A stretch of DNA of 7,041 nt from assembly GCA_016199325.1 (NCBI GenBank), contig JACQGW010000317.1:1-7041 (forward strand). The letters are read 5' to 3'. Each line of letters begins with the position of its first letter. Positions within the stretch are counted from its first letter, which is position 1. Below are positions 1-6,109 of this stretch, piece after piece. The notes under the pieces are model-generated. The model ran no database searches, was not told where the DNA came from, and saw nothing but the letters and a program-made list of their open reading frames with translations. A program made the translations under genes and the position numbers. The stretch is from Chloroflexota bacterium (GTDB taxonomy: Bacteria; Chloroflexota; Dehalococcoidia; JACQGW01).

Positions 1-55
1 CCCGGCCGCTACTGGTTCGAGCCGGGGGAGATGCTTCGCTGCGGCTCAGCATGAC
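1..55. repeat. Right part of a dispersed palindromic intergenic repeat, cut by the window edge
   Basis: Positions 28-55 match positions 6570-6597 base for base (28 of 28). At the downstream site this segment is one arm of a perfect inverted repeat. Positions 1-27 resemble the loop of that element: both begin CCCGG and both contain TGGTTCG. Positions 1-6 (CCCGGC) can pair with 21-26 (GCCGGG). I infer that the window starts inside the loop and that the other arm lies upstream of base 1. The loop sequence shows that both copies have the same orientation. The element encodes nothing and behaves like a REP- or MITE-type repeat. Confidence 0.75.
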
Positions 56-175
56 GGACGGGACGTTGCCGGAATCAGCAATTGACTTGCCGGATGCAAC
101 ACGACCTCACCACCCGTGATCCGTCACCCACCCTGCGAGGATGCCCATGGGCAGCGGTGAGCCGCGGCATCCCAC
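56..175. other. Non-coding upstream stretch without a recognised function
   Basis: I see no convincing gene here. The stretch holds a direct repeat TTGCCGGA (66-73 and 87-94), a short inverted pair GTTGC/GCAAC (65-69 and 96-100) and a 12-bp perfect palindrome TGCCCATGGGCA (142-153). None could be tied to a function. An open frame from a TTG at 82 to a TGA at 309 crosses it, but it has no ribosome-binding site and runs into the regulatory module, so I do not call it a gene. Confidence 0.4.
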
Positions 176-189
176 CGGGCGATGATCCG

Positions 190-269
190 CAACCGTCTGG
201 CGACGAATTCGGCCACTCCCTCAGATTGTGCTACCGTTCACAAGCGAGGATCGACCGTCTGACGACGAA
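190..269 (+). repeat. Pair of 18-bp direct repeats, copy A (possible operators)
   Basis: CAACCGTCTGGCGACGAA at 190-207 recurs as CGACCGTCTGACGACGAA at 252-269 (16 of 18 identical), starting 62 bp apart, about six helical turns. The same spacing occurs in copy B. Relative to a start point near 308 the two repeats are centred at about -110 and -48, which are plausible activator positions. Function is inferred from conservation and placement only. Confidence 0.55.
226..243. promoter_or_regulatory. CRP/FNR-like dyad 1, copy A
   Basis: TTGTG (226-230) and CACAA (239-243) form an inverted repeat with an 8-bp centre. Read as TGTGC-N6-TCACA it differs from the classic CRP core TGTGA-N6-TCACA at one base. 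The same dyad is kept in copy B (1492-1509). Its centre lies about 73 bp upstream of the inferred start point. Confidence 0.5.
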
Positions 270-272
270 GCA

Positions 273-301
273 TTGTGCCGAGCTGCTCCGAGCCGTAGGA
301 T
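273..301 (+). promoter_or_regulatory. Candidate sigma70-type promoter for gap
   Basis: TTGTGC (273-278) as -35 and TAGGAT (296-301) as -10 are separated by 17 bp. The -35 matches TTGACA at three bases and the -10 matches TATAAT at four. Copy B has TTGTGG and TATTGT at the equivalent positions with the same spacer. Conservation of the layout, more than the match to consensus, supports the call. The expected start is near 307-309, giving a leader of about 107 nt to gap. Confidence 0.45.
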
Positions 302-303
302 AT

Positions 304-321
304 TTGTGAAGGCCAGCACAA
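304..321. promoter_or_regulatory. CRP/FNR-like dyad 2, copy A, over the expected start point
   Basis: TTGTG (304-308) and CACAA (317-321) repeat the N8 architecture of dyad 1. Read as TGTGA-N6-GCACA it has a perfect CRP-type left half. It directly follows the candidate -10 and so would cover the transcription start, a typical repressor position. Copy B keeps it with one change in the left half (1570-1587). Confidence 0.45.
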
Positions 322-414
322 TGCCGTGCAGGTCGTGTCCGACCCCCGGCAGCTCTCGTGAGCCGGCTGCGGGGTGGGCAGCTTCGACGGAGACCAACCG
401 ATGGAGGTGTGCCT
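322..414 (+). other. gap leader with small hairpins and ribosome-binding site
   Basis: This is the likely untranslated leader of gap. It contains GGTCG/CGACC (331-335 and 340-344, four-base loop) and CCGGC/GCCGG (346-350 and 362-366). A Shine-Dalgarno sequence GGAGGTG (403-409) lies 5 nt before the ATG at 415 and decides that start over the earlier in-frame GTG at 358, which has no such site. No known riboswitch class was recognised. Confidence 0.5.
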
Positions 415-1575
415 ATGCGTGTGGGGATCAACGGGTTTGGCCGAATCGGGCGGTTGGCGCTGCGCTGCGCCGTCGAGCGGGGCGCTCCCCTGGACGTCGT
501 GGCGATCAACGATCCTGGCAGCGCCGAGATCAACGCGCACTTGTTCCGGTTCGACTCCTCGTACGGTCCGTACCGCGGCCACGTGGCAGCGCGCGATCGC
601 TGCATCGACGTGGACGGCCGGGCGATTCGGACGACGTCGTTCCTCGACCCGCGGGAGATCCCGTGGCGGGAGCTCGGCGTCGAGCTCGTGATCGAGGCCA
701 CGGGCGCGTTCACCGCCAGGGAGGCCGCGCGCGCCCATCTGGAAGGTGGGGCGAAGCGCGTGCTCATCACGGCGCCGGGCAAGGGGGTCGACCTGACGGT
801 TGTCGTCGGCGTGAACGAGGGGGCGTACGATCCCGCAGCGCACCAGATCATCTCCGCCGCCTCCTGCACCACCAACGCCCTCGCGCCGATGGCGAAGGTG
901 CTCCACGACGCCTTTGGCATTGCCGGCGGTATGATGACGACGGTCCACGCCACGACCAACGACCAGCGCGTGCTCGACCGAAACCACCAGGACCCGCGGC
1001 GGGCGCGCGCCAGCGCCGCCAACGTGATCCCGACGACGACCGGCGCCACCCGCGCTCTCGGCGAGGTGCTCCCCGAGCTCAGGGGGCGGCTGACCGGCAT
1101 CTCCTACCGAGTGCCGACCCTGACCGTCTCCCTCATCGACCTGGTCGTCCGCCTGGAGCGTCCGGCGACCGCCGACGCGATCAACGCGGTCTTTGCTGCA
1201 GCGGCCGCGGATGGCATGGCAGGGGTGCTGGGCTTCAGCCCGTTGCCGCTCGTCTCCAGCGACTATCGTGGCGATTCCCACTCCTGTACCATCGACGGAT
1301 TGTCGACCGCCGTGCAGGCCGAGACCGGCCTGGTCCGCGCCGTTGGCTGGTACGACAATGAGTGGGGGTACGCCTGCCGCGTCGTCGACCTGGCGGAGTA
1401 TCTGACCGCCTGCGAGGCGTGCATTCCCCAGGCTGTGCCATCCGGCGACCGCTTTCAACCGCTCGGCGATCCATTCGTCCGCTCGGCGGGATTGTGCAAC
1501 CGTTCACAAGCGAAGTTCAACCGTCTGGCGACGAACCGTTGTGGCGGTCCCCCGGCTGCGGTATTGTATTCGTGA
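415..1575 (+). CDS. gap: Glyceraldehyde-3-phosphate dehydrogenase, CBB-cluster type, with C-terminal extension
   Basis: The enzyme interconverts 1,3-bisphosphoglycerate and glyceraldehyde-3-phosphate; in this cluster it should run as the reductive Calvin-cycle step in the cytoplasm. The 386-residue product opens with the Rossmann signature GINGFGRIGR and carries the active-site motif SCTTN with Cys151, catalytic His178 in TTVHATTNDQR, the RRARA and IPTTTGA segments, and the late WYDNEWGY motif. The second Cys usual in SCTTNC is Ala155. The Leu-Pro pair before the conserved His of strictly NAD-dependent enzymes (LPHKD) is replaced by Arg-Asn (RNHQD), which with NDPG after strand 2 hints that NADPH may be accepted; this is inference. 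The family usually ends near residue 335. Residues from about 336 are an extra tail translated from regulatory module copy B. The ATG at 415 is set by GGAGGTG. Identity is firm; the function of the tail is unknown. Confidence 0.95.
   Translation: MRVGINGFGRIGRLALRCAVERGAPLDVVAINDPGSAEINAHLFRFDSSYGPYRGHVAARDRCIDVDGRAIRTTSFLDPREIPWRELGVELVIEATGAFTAREAARAHLEGGAKRVLITAPGKGVDLTVVVGVNEGAYDPAAHQIISAASCTTNALAPMAKVLHDAFGIAGGMMTTVHATTNDQRVLDRNHQDPRRARASAANVIPTTTGATRALGEVLPELRGRLTGISYRVPTLTVSLIDLVVRLERPATADAINAVFAAAAADGMAGVLGFSPLPLVSSDYRGDSHSCTIDGLSTAVQAETGLVRAVGWYDNEWGYACRVVDLAEYLTACEACIPQAVPSGDRFQPLGDPFVRSAGLCNRSQAKFNRLATNRCGGPPAAVLYS
1456..1535 (+). repeat. Pair of 18-bp direct repeats, copy B (possible operators)
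   Basis: CAACCGTCTGGCGACGAA at 1518-1535 is identical to the copy at 190-207. A weaker version, CAACCGCTCGGCGATCCA, lies at 1456-1473. They start 62 bp apart, exactly as in copy A. The repeat is therefore seen four times in the window, always in this two-by-two arrangement. Confidence 0.55.
1492..1509. promoter_or_regulatory. CRP/FNR-like dyad 1, copy B
   Basis: TTGTG (1492-1496) and CACAA (1505-1509) with an 8-bp centre are identical in both arms to the dyad at 226-243. Only one base of the centre differs between copies. It lies inside the gap reading frame. Confidence 0.5.
1539..1567 (+). promoter_or_regulatory. Candidate sigma70-type promoter for prk and downstream genes
   Basis: TTGTGG (1539-1544), a 17-bp spacer and TATTGT (1562-1567) sit at the same place in the module as the candidate gap promoter. 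The start point would be near 1574, at the gap stop codon, giving a prk leader of about 187 nt. The elements are only moderate matches to consensus. Confidence 0.45.
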
Positions 1576-1587
1576 CAGAAGGCACAA
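1570..1587. promoter_or_regulatory. CRP/FNR-like dyad 2, copy B, over the expected start point
   Basis: TCGTG (1570-1574) and CACAA (1583-1587) with an 8-bp centre correspond to the dyad at 304-321, with one base changed in the left arm. The gap stop codon (1573-1575) lies within it. Confidence 0.4.
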
Positions 1588-1760
1588 GAGGGAAGCACAA
1601 TGCTGACGGCGGCGACGATGCCCCCCAGGTGCTTCCCTCACGGGGGCAAGTATTCAGCGATCAGCCGTCAGCAGGCCGGCGTGTCGGTACACCCGACATC
1701 GGCGCAATCGCCGGAAACCGGCCGCTGACCGCTCGCCAGATTCCTGACAGGAGGCGCTCG
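1588..1760 (+). promoter_or_regulatory. Structured leader of prk with competing inverted repeats
   Basis: Several exact inverted repeats are packed here. An 11-bp pair joins 1588-1598 to 1629-1639. A 10-bp pair joins 1601-1610 to 1664-1673. A 7-bp pair joins 1619-1625 to 1642-1648. The 10- and 7-bp pairs are nested and compatible. The 11-bp pair interleaves with both, so it would either form a pseudoknot or exclude them. Smaller hairpins follow: TGTCGG/CCGACA (1682-1687 and 1693-1698) and CGGCG/CGCCG (1700-1704 and 1709-1713). The Shine-Dalgarno AGGAGG (1749-1754) lies 6 nt before the prk ATG. The layout resembles a leader able to switch between folds, but no known riboswitch class is recognised and no U-tract terminator is seen. 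Confidence 0.45.
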
Positions 1761-2744
1761 ATGAAGACCCTGCGTCCGGTGATGATGGCCGTGGGTGGCG
1801 ATAGCGGGACCGGGAAGACGACCATCACGCGCGGTCTCTACCAGATCTTCGGCGGTGACCAGATCCTGAACATCTGCCTGGACGACTATCATTCGATGGA
1901 CCGCGACGAGCGCAAGCGCCACGGGGTCACGGCCTTGAACCCCGCCGCCAATCACGTCGACCTGATGGTCGAGCATGTCTGGGCGCTCCGCGACGGCCGA
2001 TCGGTCGTCAAGCCCGTCTACGACCATTCCACCGGAACCTTCGGCGAGTCGGAGGTGGTCCACCCGCGGCCGCTCGTCATCATCCAGGGCCTGCACCCGC
2101 TCCTGACCGAGGAGCTGCGCTCGACGTTCGACCTGAAGGTCTGGCTCGACCCCGACGAGGAGCTGAAGTGGAGCTGGAAAGTCAAGCGGGACGTCGCCGA
2201 GCGCGGGTACACTGTCGAGCAGGTGATCCGGCAGATCGTCGAGCGCCAGGACGACGTCCGCCAGTACATCCGCCCGCAGGCCGCCTATGCCGACGTGACG
2301 GTCCGCTTCTGCCCCCCGGAGGGCTATTTCCGGGCGCGCGCCAATGGCCGGGACGACATGCATCTGAACGTCCGGGTCTCCGAGCAAGCGCACCTGGGTC
2401 GGCTGGACCTGGACGACGTGCTGGAGCTCTCGCTCAACGGCCGGCGGCCGGCGCTTCGGCGCCTCGACGGTCCCAACGACCAGACGATCCTCGAAATCGA
2501 TGGCACTATCAGCCCGGAGAAGGCCGGCGAGCTGGAAAACCGGGTGTGGGACCACATGCCGGGGTTCGTCCACCTTCGACCGGACCAGATCGGCAACTTC
2601 GTCGACGGCAAGGAGATGCGCCACAGCGACCCGCTGGCCCTGACGCAGCTCCTCCTGGCCTACCGCCTGCTCTCGTCCGGGAAGTCGCTGGCCCAGACAC
2701 TCACGCGACCCGTTGCTGTCGCGAGCAGCAACGCTGTCCGGTAG
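1761..2744 (+). CDS. prk: Phosphoribulokinase (cyanobacterial/plant-like type)
   Basis: The enzyme phosphorylates ribulose-5-phosphate with ATP to make ribulose-1,5-bisphosphate, the RuBisCO substrate, and is diagnostic of the Calvin cycle. The 327-residue product has the P-loop GGDSGTGKT (residues 12-20), the LDDYHSMDR segment (40-48) with the catalytic Asp, the sugar-phosphate region KPVYDHSTG, and VIIQGLHPL. The C-terminal part (GNFVDGKEMRHSDPLALTQLL) and the length fit the ~330-residue plant/cyanobacterial class rather than the shorter proteobacterial class. The P-loop Cys that forms the regulatory disulfide in plants is Thr17 here, while the partner-type Cys39 in the CLDDYH motif is kept, so that thioredoxin switch should be absent. 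The ATG at 1761 is set by AGGAGG 6 nt upstream; the open frame reaches back into gap but has no family similarity before this Met. Confidence 0.96.
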   Translation: MKTLRPVMMAVGGDSGTGKTTITRGLYQIFGGDQILNICLDDYHSMDRDERKRHGVTALNPAANHVDLMVEHVWALRDGRSVVKPVYDHSTGTFGESEVVHPRPLVIIQGLHPLLTEELRSTFDLKVWLDPDEELKWSWKVKRDVAERGYTVEQVIRQIVERQDDVRQYIRPQAAYADVTVRFCPPEGYFRARANGRDDMHLNVRVSEQAHLGRLDLDDVLELSLNGRRPALRRLDGPNDQTILEIDGTISPEKAGELENRVWDHMPGFVHLRPDQIGNFVDGKEMRHSDPLALTQLLLAYRLLSSGKSLAQTLTRPVAVASSNAVR

Positions 2745-2773
2745 ACAACTGAGGGAGGGCACGGATCAACAAG

Positions 2774-3628
2774 ATGAAAACGCTGGAACGTCCCACCGGA
2801 CACGCAGACCGGCTGGCCGAGCTTGCCGAACATGCCAATCACATCCGCCGCAACATCGTCGAGATGGTGGCGGCGGCGAACTCGGGCCACCCCGGCGGAT
2901 CGCTCTCGGGGGTCGAACTGCTCGTCGGACTGTACTTCGGGCAGCTCCGGCACGATCCCACCCGGCCCGACTGGCCGGATCGCGACCGCCTGCTCCTGAG
3001 CAAGGGGCACGCCAGTCCGCTGCTCTACGCCGTGCTGACCGAGGCCGGCTACTTCTCTGCCGAAGAGCTGCCGACCTTTCGGTGCTTCGGCAGCCGGCTC
3101 CAGGGACACCCATCGCTCGGCTTTCGGCTACCGGGGGTCGAGATCCCCGGCGGCTCGCTTGGGCATGGGCTCGGCATGGGCGTGGGGATGGCGCTGGCCA
3201 ACCGACTGGCCGGGCGAACCAGCCGGGTCTACGTGCTGCTCGGCGATGGTGAAGTGCAGGAGGGCTCCATCTGGGAGGCCGCCCAGGCCGCCGCACACTA
3301 CCGACTGCACGGGCTGACGGCGATCGTCGACGCCAACGGCGTCCAGCAGGACGGCCTGGTCGCCGAGGTCATGGGCATCGAGCCGCTGGCCGACCGCTGG
3401 GCCGCCTTCGGCTGGGCGGTGCGTGAGATCGACGGCCATGATCAGGCCGCCGTGCTCGCGGCCTACGATTGGGCGATCGACCAGCACGGTCGGCCGAGCG
3501 TGATTGTCGCCCGTACGGTAAAGGGCAAAGGCATCTCGTTCATGGAGGGGCGGCCGGAGTGGCACGGCAAGGCCCCGCAGGGTGATCTGCTCGCCCGCGC
3601 CCGGGCCGAGCTTGCAGGAGGTCGTTGA
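2774..3628 (+). CDS. Transketolase, N-terminal (thiamine-diphosphate-binding) subunit
   Basis: This is one half of a split transketolase, which moves two-carbon units between sugar phosphates in the regeneration phase of the Calvin cycle and in the pentose phosphate pathway. The 284 residues cover the PP domain. Visible motifs are NSGHPGG with His39, LLLSKGHASPLLY with His79, LQGHPSL with His112, GGSLGHGLGMGVGMALAN, the cofactor motif GDGEVQEG (157-164) followed by Asn188 in DANGVQQDG, and ARTVKGKGISFME near the end. The gene begins 29 nt after prk. The purine-rich GGGAGGG (2753-2759) is 14 nt before the ATG at 2774, which is long; an ATC at 2765 in the same frame would be better spaced, so a rare non-standard start cannot be excluded. 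The stop codon overlaps the start of the partner gene. Two-gene transketolases are common in several bacterial phyla. Confidence 0.94.
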   Translation: MKTLERPTGHADRLAELAEHANHIRRNIVEMVAAANSGHPGGSLSGVELLVGLYFGQLRHDPTRPDWPDRDRLLLSKGHASPLLYAVLTEAGYFSAEELPTFRCFGSRLQGHPSLGFRLPGVEIPGGSLGHGLGMGVGMALANRLAGRTSRVYVLLGDGEVQEGSIWEAAQAAAHYRLHGLTAIVDANGVQQDGLVAEVMGIEPLADRWAAFGWAVREIDGHDQAAVLAAYDWAIDQHGRPSVIVARTVKGKGISFMEGRPEWHGKAPQGDLLARARAELAGGR

Positions 3629-4635
3629 TGGCTGCCATTCTCGAACGAGTTCAGGAACGGCCAACCCGCGACGCCTACGGCGAGGCGCTCGTGGCGCTGG
3701 GCGCCAGTCGGCCCGAGGTCGTCGTCCTCGACGCCGGCGTGTCCGATTCGACGCGGACGAATCTCTTCGCCAGGCGCTATCCGGAGCGGTTCTTCAACAC
3801 CGGCATCGCCGAGGCGGCGCTCATCGATACGGCGGCCGGGCTCGCGCTGGCCGGGCACACGGTGTTCGCGAGCACCTTCGCCATCTTCGCCGCGGGCCGG
3901 GCCTGGGAGCAGATCCGCCAGGTCATCGCCTATCCCAGGCTCGACGTCAAGATCGTGGCGACCCACGCCGGCATCAGCATCGGCGAAGACGGCGCCTCGG
4001 CGCAGATGAACGAGGACATTGCGCTGATGCGGGTGCTGCCAAACATGACGGTCCTCTCGCCGGCCGACGCGGTCGAGACCGAGCAGGCCATTCTGGCCGC
4101 CGCGGCAACGCCGGGGCCGGTGTACGTTCGACTCGGGCGCAACCCGGTTCCGGTGATTCACGATCAGCAGTATCGCTTCGCGATCGGCCGCAACTCGGTT
4201 GTCGTCAAGGGCGACGACGTGACGATCTTCGCTACGGGGCAAATGGTGGCCATGGCTGCCGTGGCCGCCAGGAAGCTCCAGGACGAGGCCATCGATGCCA
4301 GCGTCGTCAACGTGTCGACCATCAAGCCGCTCGACGCCGAGCACGTCGTCCAACTGGCCCGCCGGACGCGGGCCGTCGTCACCGTCGAGGAGCACAGCAT
4401 CTTCGGCGGGCTGGGCGGCGCCATCGCCGAGGTCCTGGCCGAGCAATACCCGGTGCCGCTGATCCGCGTGGGCGTGCAGGATCGGTTCGGCCAGTCCGGC
4501 AAGCCGGCCGAGCTCCTGGCGGCCTACGGGCTCGACGCCGACGCCATCTGCCGGGCCGCCCGCCGGGCGGTCGCCCTCAAGTGGAACACCGTCATCTCGG
4601 ACCGCTCGCTGCTCAGACACGGAACCCGTTTCTAG
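3628..4635 (+). CDS. Transketolase, C-terminal (pyrimidine-binding) subunit
   Basis: This is the second half of the split transketolase and should pair with the product of the preceding gene. The 335 residues hold the Pyr domain with NTGIAEAAL, where Glu62 is the residue expected to activate the cofactor. [12 protein letters not shown] and [15 protein letters not shown] follow, then YVRLGRN and a C-terminal domain with TGQMVAMA and [10 protein letters not shown]. The His normally found in the GxxHQ motif (a phosphate contact, His469 in yeast transketolase) is Ala125 here, and the Gln after GIAE is Ala63. The ATG at 3628 shares one base with the upstream TGA and follows AGGAGGT (3616-3622) by 5 nt. 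That spacing supports translational coupling and argues that the split is real and not a frameshift. A 1-deoxyxylulose-5-phosphate synthase-like role is less likely given the CBB context. Confidence 0.93.
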   Translation: MAAILERVQERPTRDAYGEALVALGASRPEVVVLDAGVSDSTRTNLFARRYPERFFNTGIAEAALIDTAAGLALAGHTVFASTFAIFAAGRAWEQIRQVIAYPRLDVKIVATHAGISIGEDGASAQMNEDIALMRVLPNMTVLSPADAVETEQAILAAAATPGPVYVRLGRNPVPVIHDQQYRFAIGRNSVVVKGDDVTIFATGQMVAMAAVAARKLQDEAIDASVVNVSTIKPLDAEHVVQLARRTRAVVTVEEHSIFGGLGGAIAEVLAEQYPVPLIRVGVQDRFGQSGKPAELLAAYGLDADAICRAARRAVALKWNTVISDRSLLRHGTRF

Positions 4636-4654
4636 AGTCTTGGAGGGACTGCCA

Positions 4655-6097
4655 ATGCAAAACGGACCCAACCACAAGGGCCTCTTCGACGCCGGGGTAC
4701 ACGAGTACCGCGAGAGCTACTATGACCCAGGCTATGTGCCGAAAGACACCGACTTCCTGGCGGCGTTCCGGGTGACGCCCCAGCACGACGTCCCGCCGGA
4801 AGAGGCTGGGGCGGCGGTCGCCGCCGAGTCGTCGACGGGGACGTGGACGACGGTCTGGTCCGATCTCCTGACCGACATCGAGCGGTACAGGGCGCGGTGC
4901 TATCACATCGAGCCGGTGCCGGGCCAGGAGAGTCAGTTCCTCGCCTACGTCGCGTACCCGCTAGACCTTTTCGAAGAGGGATCGATTGTCAACGTCATGT
5001 CGTCGATCGTCGGCAACGTCTTCGGATTCAAGGCGCTTAAGGCGCTCCGCCTGGAGGACCTGCGCGTCCCGGTCGCCTACCTGAAGACCTTCCAGGGGCC
5101 GCCCCACGGCATCCAGGTGGAGCGCGACCTGCTGAACAAGTACGGGCGCCCGTTCCTCGGCGGCACCATCAAGCCGAAGCTCGGGCTTTCGCCGCGCAAC
5201 TACGGGCGGGCCTGCTACGAGTGCCTTCGGGGTGGCCTCGACTTCACGAAGGACGACGAGAACATCAACTCGCAGCCGTTCATGCGCTGGCGGGACCGCT
5301 ACCTCTTTGTGACCGAGGCGGTCAAGAAGGCAGAGGCCGAAACCGGCGAGCGCAAGGGCCACTACCTGAACGTCACCGCGCCGACGATGGAGGACATCTA
5401 CGAGCGCGCCGAGGTCGCCCGCGATATGGGCTCGCCGATCATCATGGTCGACTATCTGACGGTCGGCTTCGCCGCCCACACGTCGCTGGCGAAGTGGTGC
5501 CGGAAGCACGGCATGCTCCTCCACGTCCATCGGGCCATGCACGCCGTCATCGACCGCCAGAAGAATCACGGCATTCACTGGCGCGTTCTGGCCAAGTGGC
5601 TGCGGATGGCCGGCGGCGACCACCTCCACAACGGCACGGTCGTCGGCAAGCTCGAGAGCGATCGCGGATCGACGCTGGCGATCAACGATCTGTTGCGGAA
5701 CGACTTCGTTCCAGCCGACAAGAGCCGCGGCATCTACTTCGACCAGCCCTGGGCCTCGCTGCCGGCCGTTCTGCCGGTGGCCTCGGGCGGCATTCACGTG
5801 TGGCACATTCCGGAGCTGCTGCACATCTTCGGCGACGACGTGGTCTTGCAGTTTGGCGGAGGCACCCAGGGACACCCCGCCGGCAACGTCGCGGGCGCGA
5901 CGGCGAATCGGGTGGCGCTGGAGGCGGCGGTGCTGGCGCGCAACGAAGGGCGAGACCTGGTCGCCGAGAGCCAGGCGATTCTCGTCGCGGCCGCCCGCCA
6001 TTCGCCGGAGCTACGAGCGGCGCTCGATCTCTGGAAAGACATCGCCTTCGGCTTCGAGACGGTGGACACGCTCGACGCCGTTGTGGCCAAGGCTTAG
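4655..6097 (+). CDS. rbcL: RuBisCO large subunit, Form I, green-like
   Basis: The large subunit carboxylates or oxygenates ribulose-1,5-bisphosphate. The 480-residue product aligns with the spinach enzyme at an offset of -2. All key residues are present: Glu58, Thr63, Trp64 and Asn121 of the neighbouring-subunit contribution; Lys173 and Lys175; Lys199 (carbamylated), Asp201 and Glu202 in [11 protein letters not shown]; His292, Arg293 and His325; loop-6 Lys332; Ser377; and Gly401-Gly402. [15 protein letters not shown] and the VGKLE loop place it with the green-like Form I rather than red-type IC/ID. Several usually invariant positions differ: Val265 for His267, Val270 for Gly272, Asn326 for Ser328, Ser335 for Gly337, Gln405 for Leu407 and Ala409 for Trp411 (spinach numbers second). 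It may belong to a divergent clade such as Form IE, but I cannot assign that without a tree. The ATG is set by GGAGGG (4642-4647); an upstream TTG at 4640 overlaps this site and is rejected. Confidence 0.97.
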   Translation: MQNGPNHKGLFDAGVHEYRESYYDPGYVPKDTDFLAAFRVTPQHDVPPEEAGAAVAAESSTGTWTTVWSDLLTDIERYRARCYHIEPVPGQESQFLAYVAYPLDLFEEGSIVNVMSSIVGNVFGFKALKALRLEDLRVPVAYLKTFQGPPHGIQVERDLLNKYGRPFLGGTIKPKLGLSPRNYGRACYECLRGGLDFTKDDENINSQPFMRWRDRYLFVTEAVKKAEAETGERKGHYLNVTAPTMEDIYERAEVARDMGSPIIMVDYLTVGFAAHTSLAKWCRKHGMLLHVHRAMHAVIDRQKNHGIHWRVLAKWLRMAGGDHLHNGTVVGKLESDRGSTLAINDLLRNDFVPADKSRGIYFDQPWASLPAVLPVASGGIHVWHIPELLHIFGDDVVLQFGGGTQGHPAGNVAGATANRVALEAAVLARNEGRDLVAESQAILVAAARHSPELRAALDLWKDIAFGFETVDTLDAVVAKA

Positions 6098-6109
6098 GGA
6101 GGGGCGAAG

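Larger units (their letters stand above)
176..321 (+). promoter_or_regulatory. CBB regulatory module, copy A (upstream of gap)
   Basis: This segment aligns without a gap to about 1442-1587 at a constant offset of 1266 bp. By hand count about 92 of 132 bases match over 190-321, rising to about 47 of 54 over the core 224-277. It contains an 18-bp repeat at 190-207 and 252-269, dyads at 226-243 and 304-321, and a candidate promoter at 273-301. Each part has a counterpart in copy B. Both copies lie just ahead of a CBB gene, gap here and prk for copy B, so a shared transcriptional control region is the simplest reading. The regulator is not in the window. CbbR is the usual one for cbb operons, but the dyads look more like CRP/FNR-family sites. 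Confidence 0.7.
1442..1587 (+). promoter_or_regulatory. CBB regulatory module, copy B (inside the gap 3' end, upstream of prk)
   Basis: This is the counterpart of 176-321 at an offset of 1266 bp with no gaps. It carries the 18-bp repeat twice (1456-1473 degenerate, 1518-1535 identical to the copy at 190-207), dyads at 1492-1509 and 1570-1587, and the candidate promoter at 1539-1567. Most of it overlaps the last ~45 codons of gap, so it is both translated and, by inference, a promoter for prk and the genes after it. Comparing codons with copy A shows many amino-acid changes, whereas the dyads and repeats stay intact, so DNA-level constraint looks more likely than protein constraint. Confidence 0.68.

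Noticed and set aside
82..309. Open frame of 75 codons from a TTG upstream of gap
   Set aside because: It has no ribosome-binding site or recognisable protein, and its second half is the regulatory module. The similarity of its end to the GAPDH tail comes from the duplicated DNA.
228..1361. Long + strand frame overlapping gap out of phase
   Set aside because: It is very rich in Arg, Gly and Pro with no motifs, as expected from a GC-rich shadow frame of a real gene.
238..1458. Long antisense frame over gap; others at 1668-2762, 3463-4677 and 4961-6001
   Set aside because: All lie opposite genes with complete family motifs, show no motifs of their own and lack ribosome-binding sites. High GC favours such long antisense frames.
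2774..4635. Frameshifted single transketolase gene
   Set aside because: The two halves meet at the domain boundary with a TGATG overlap and a proper AGGAGGT site, the normal arrangement of split transketolases.
4655..6097. RuBisCO-like protein (Form IV) or a small-subunit-less Form I relative
   Set aside because: Every catalytic residue is present, and a clear small-subunit gene follows directly.
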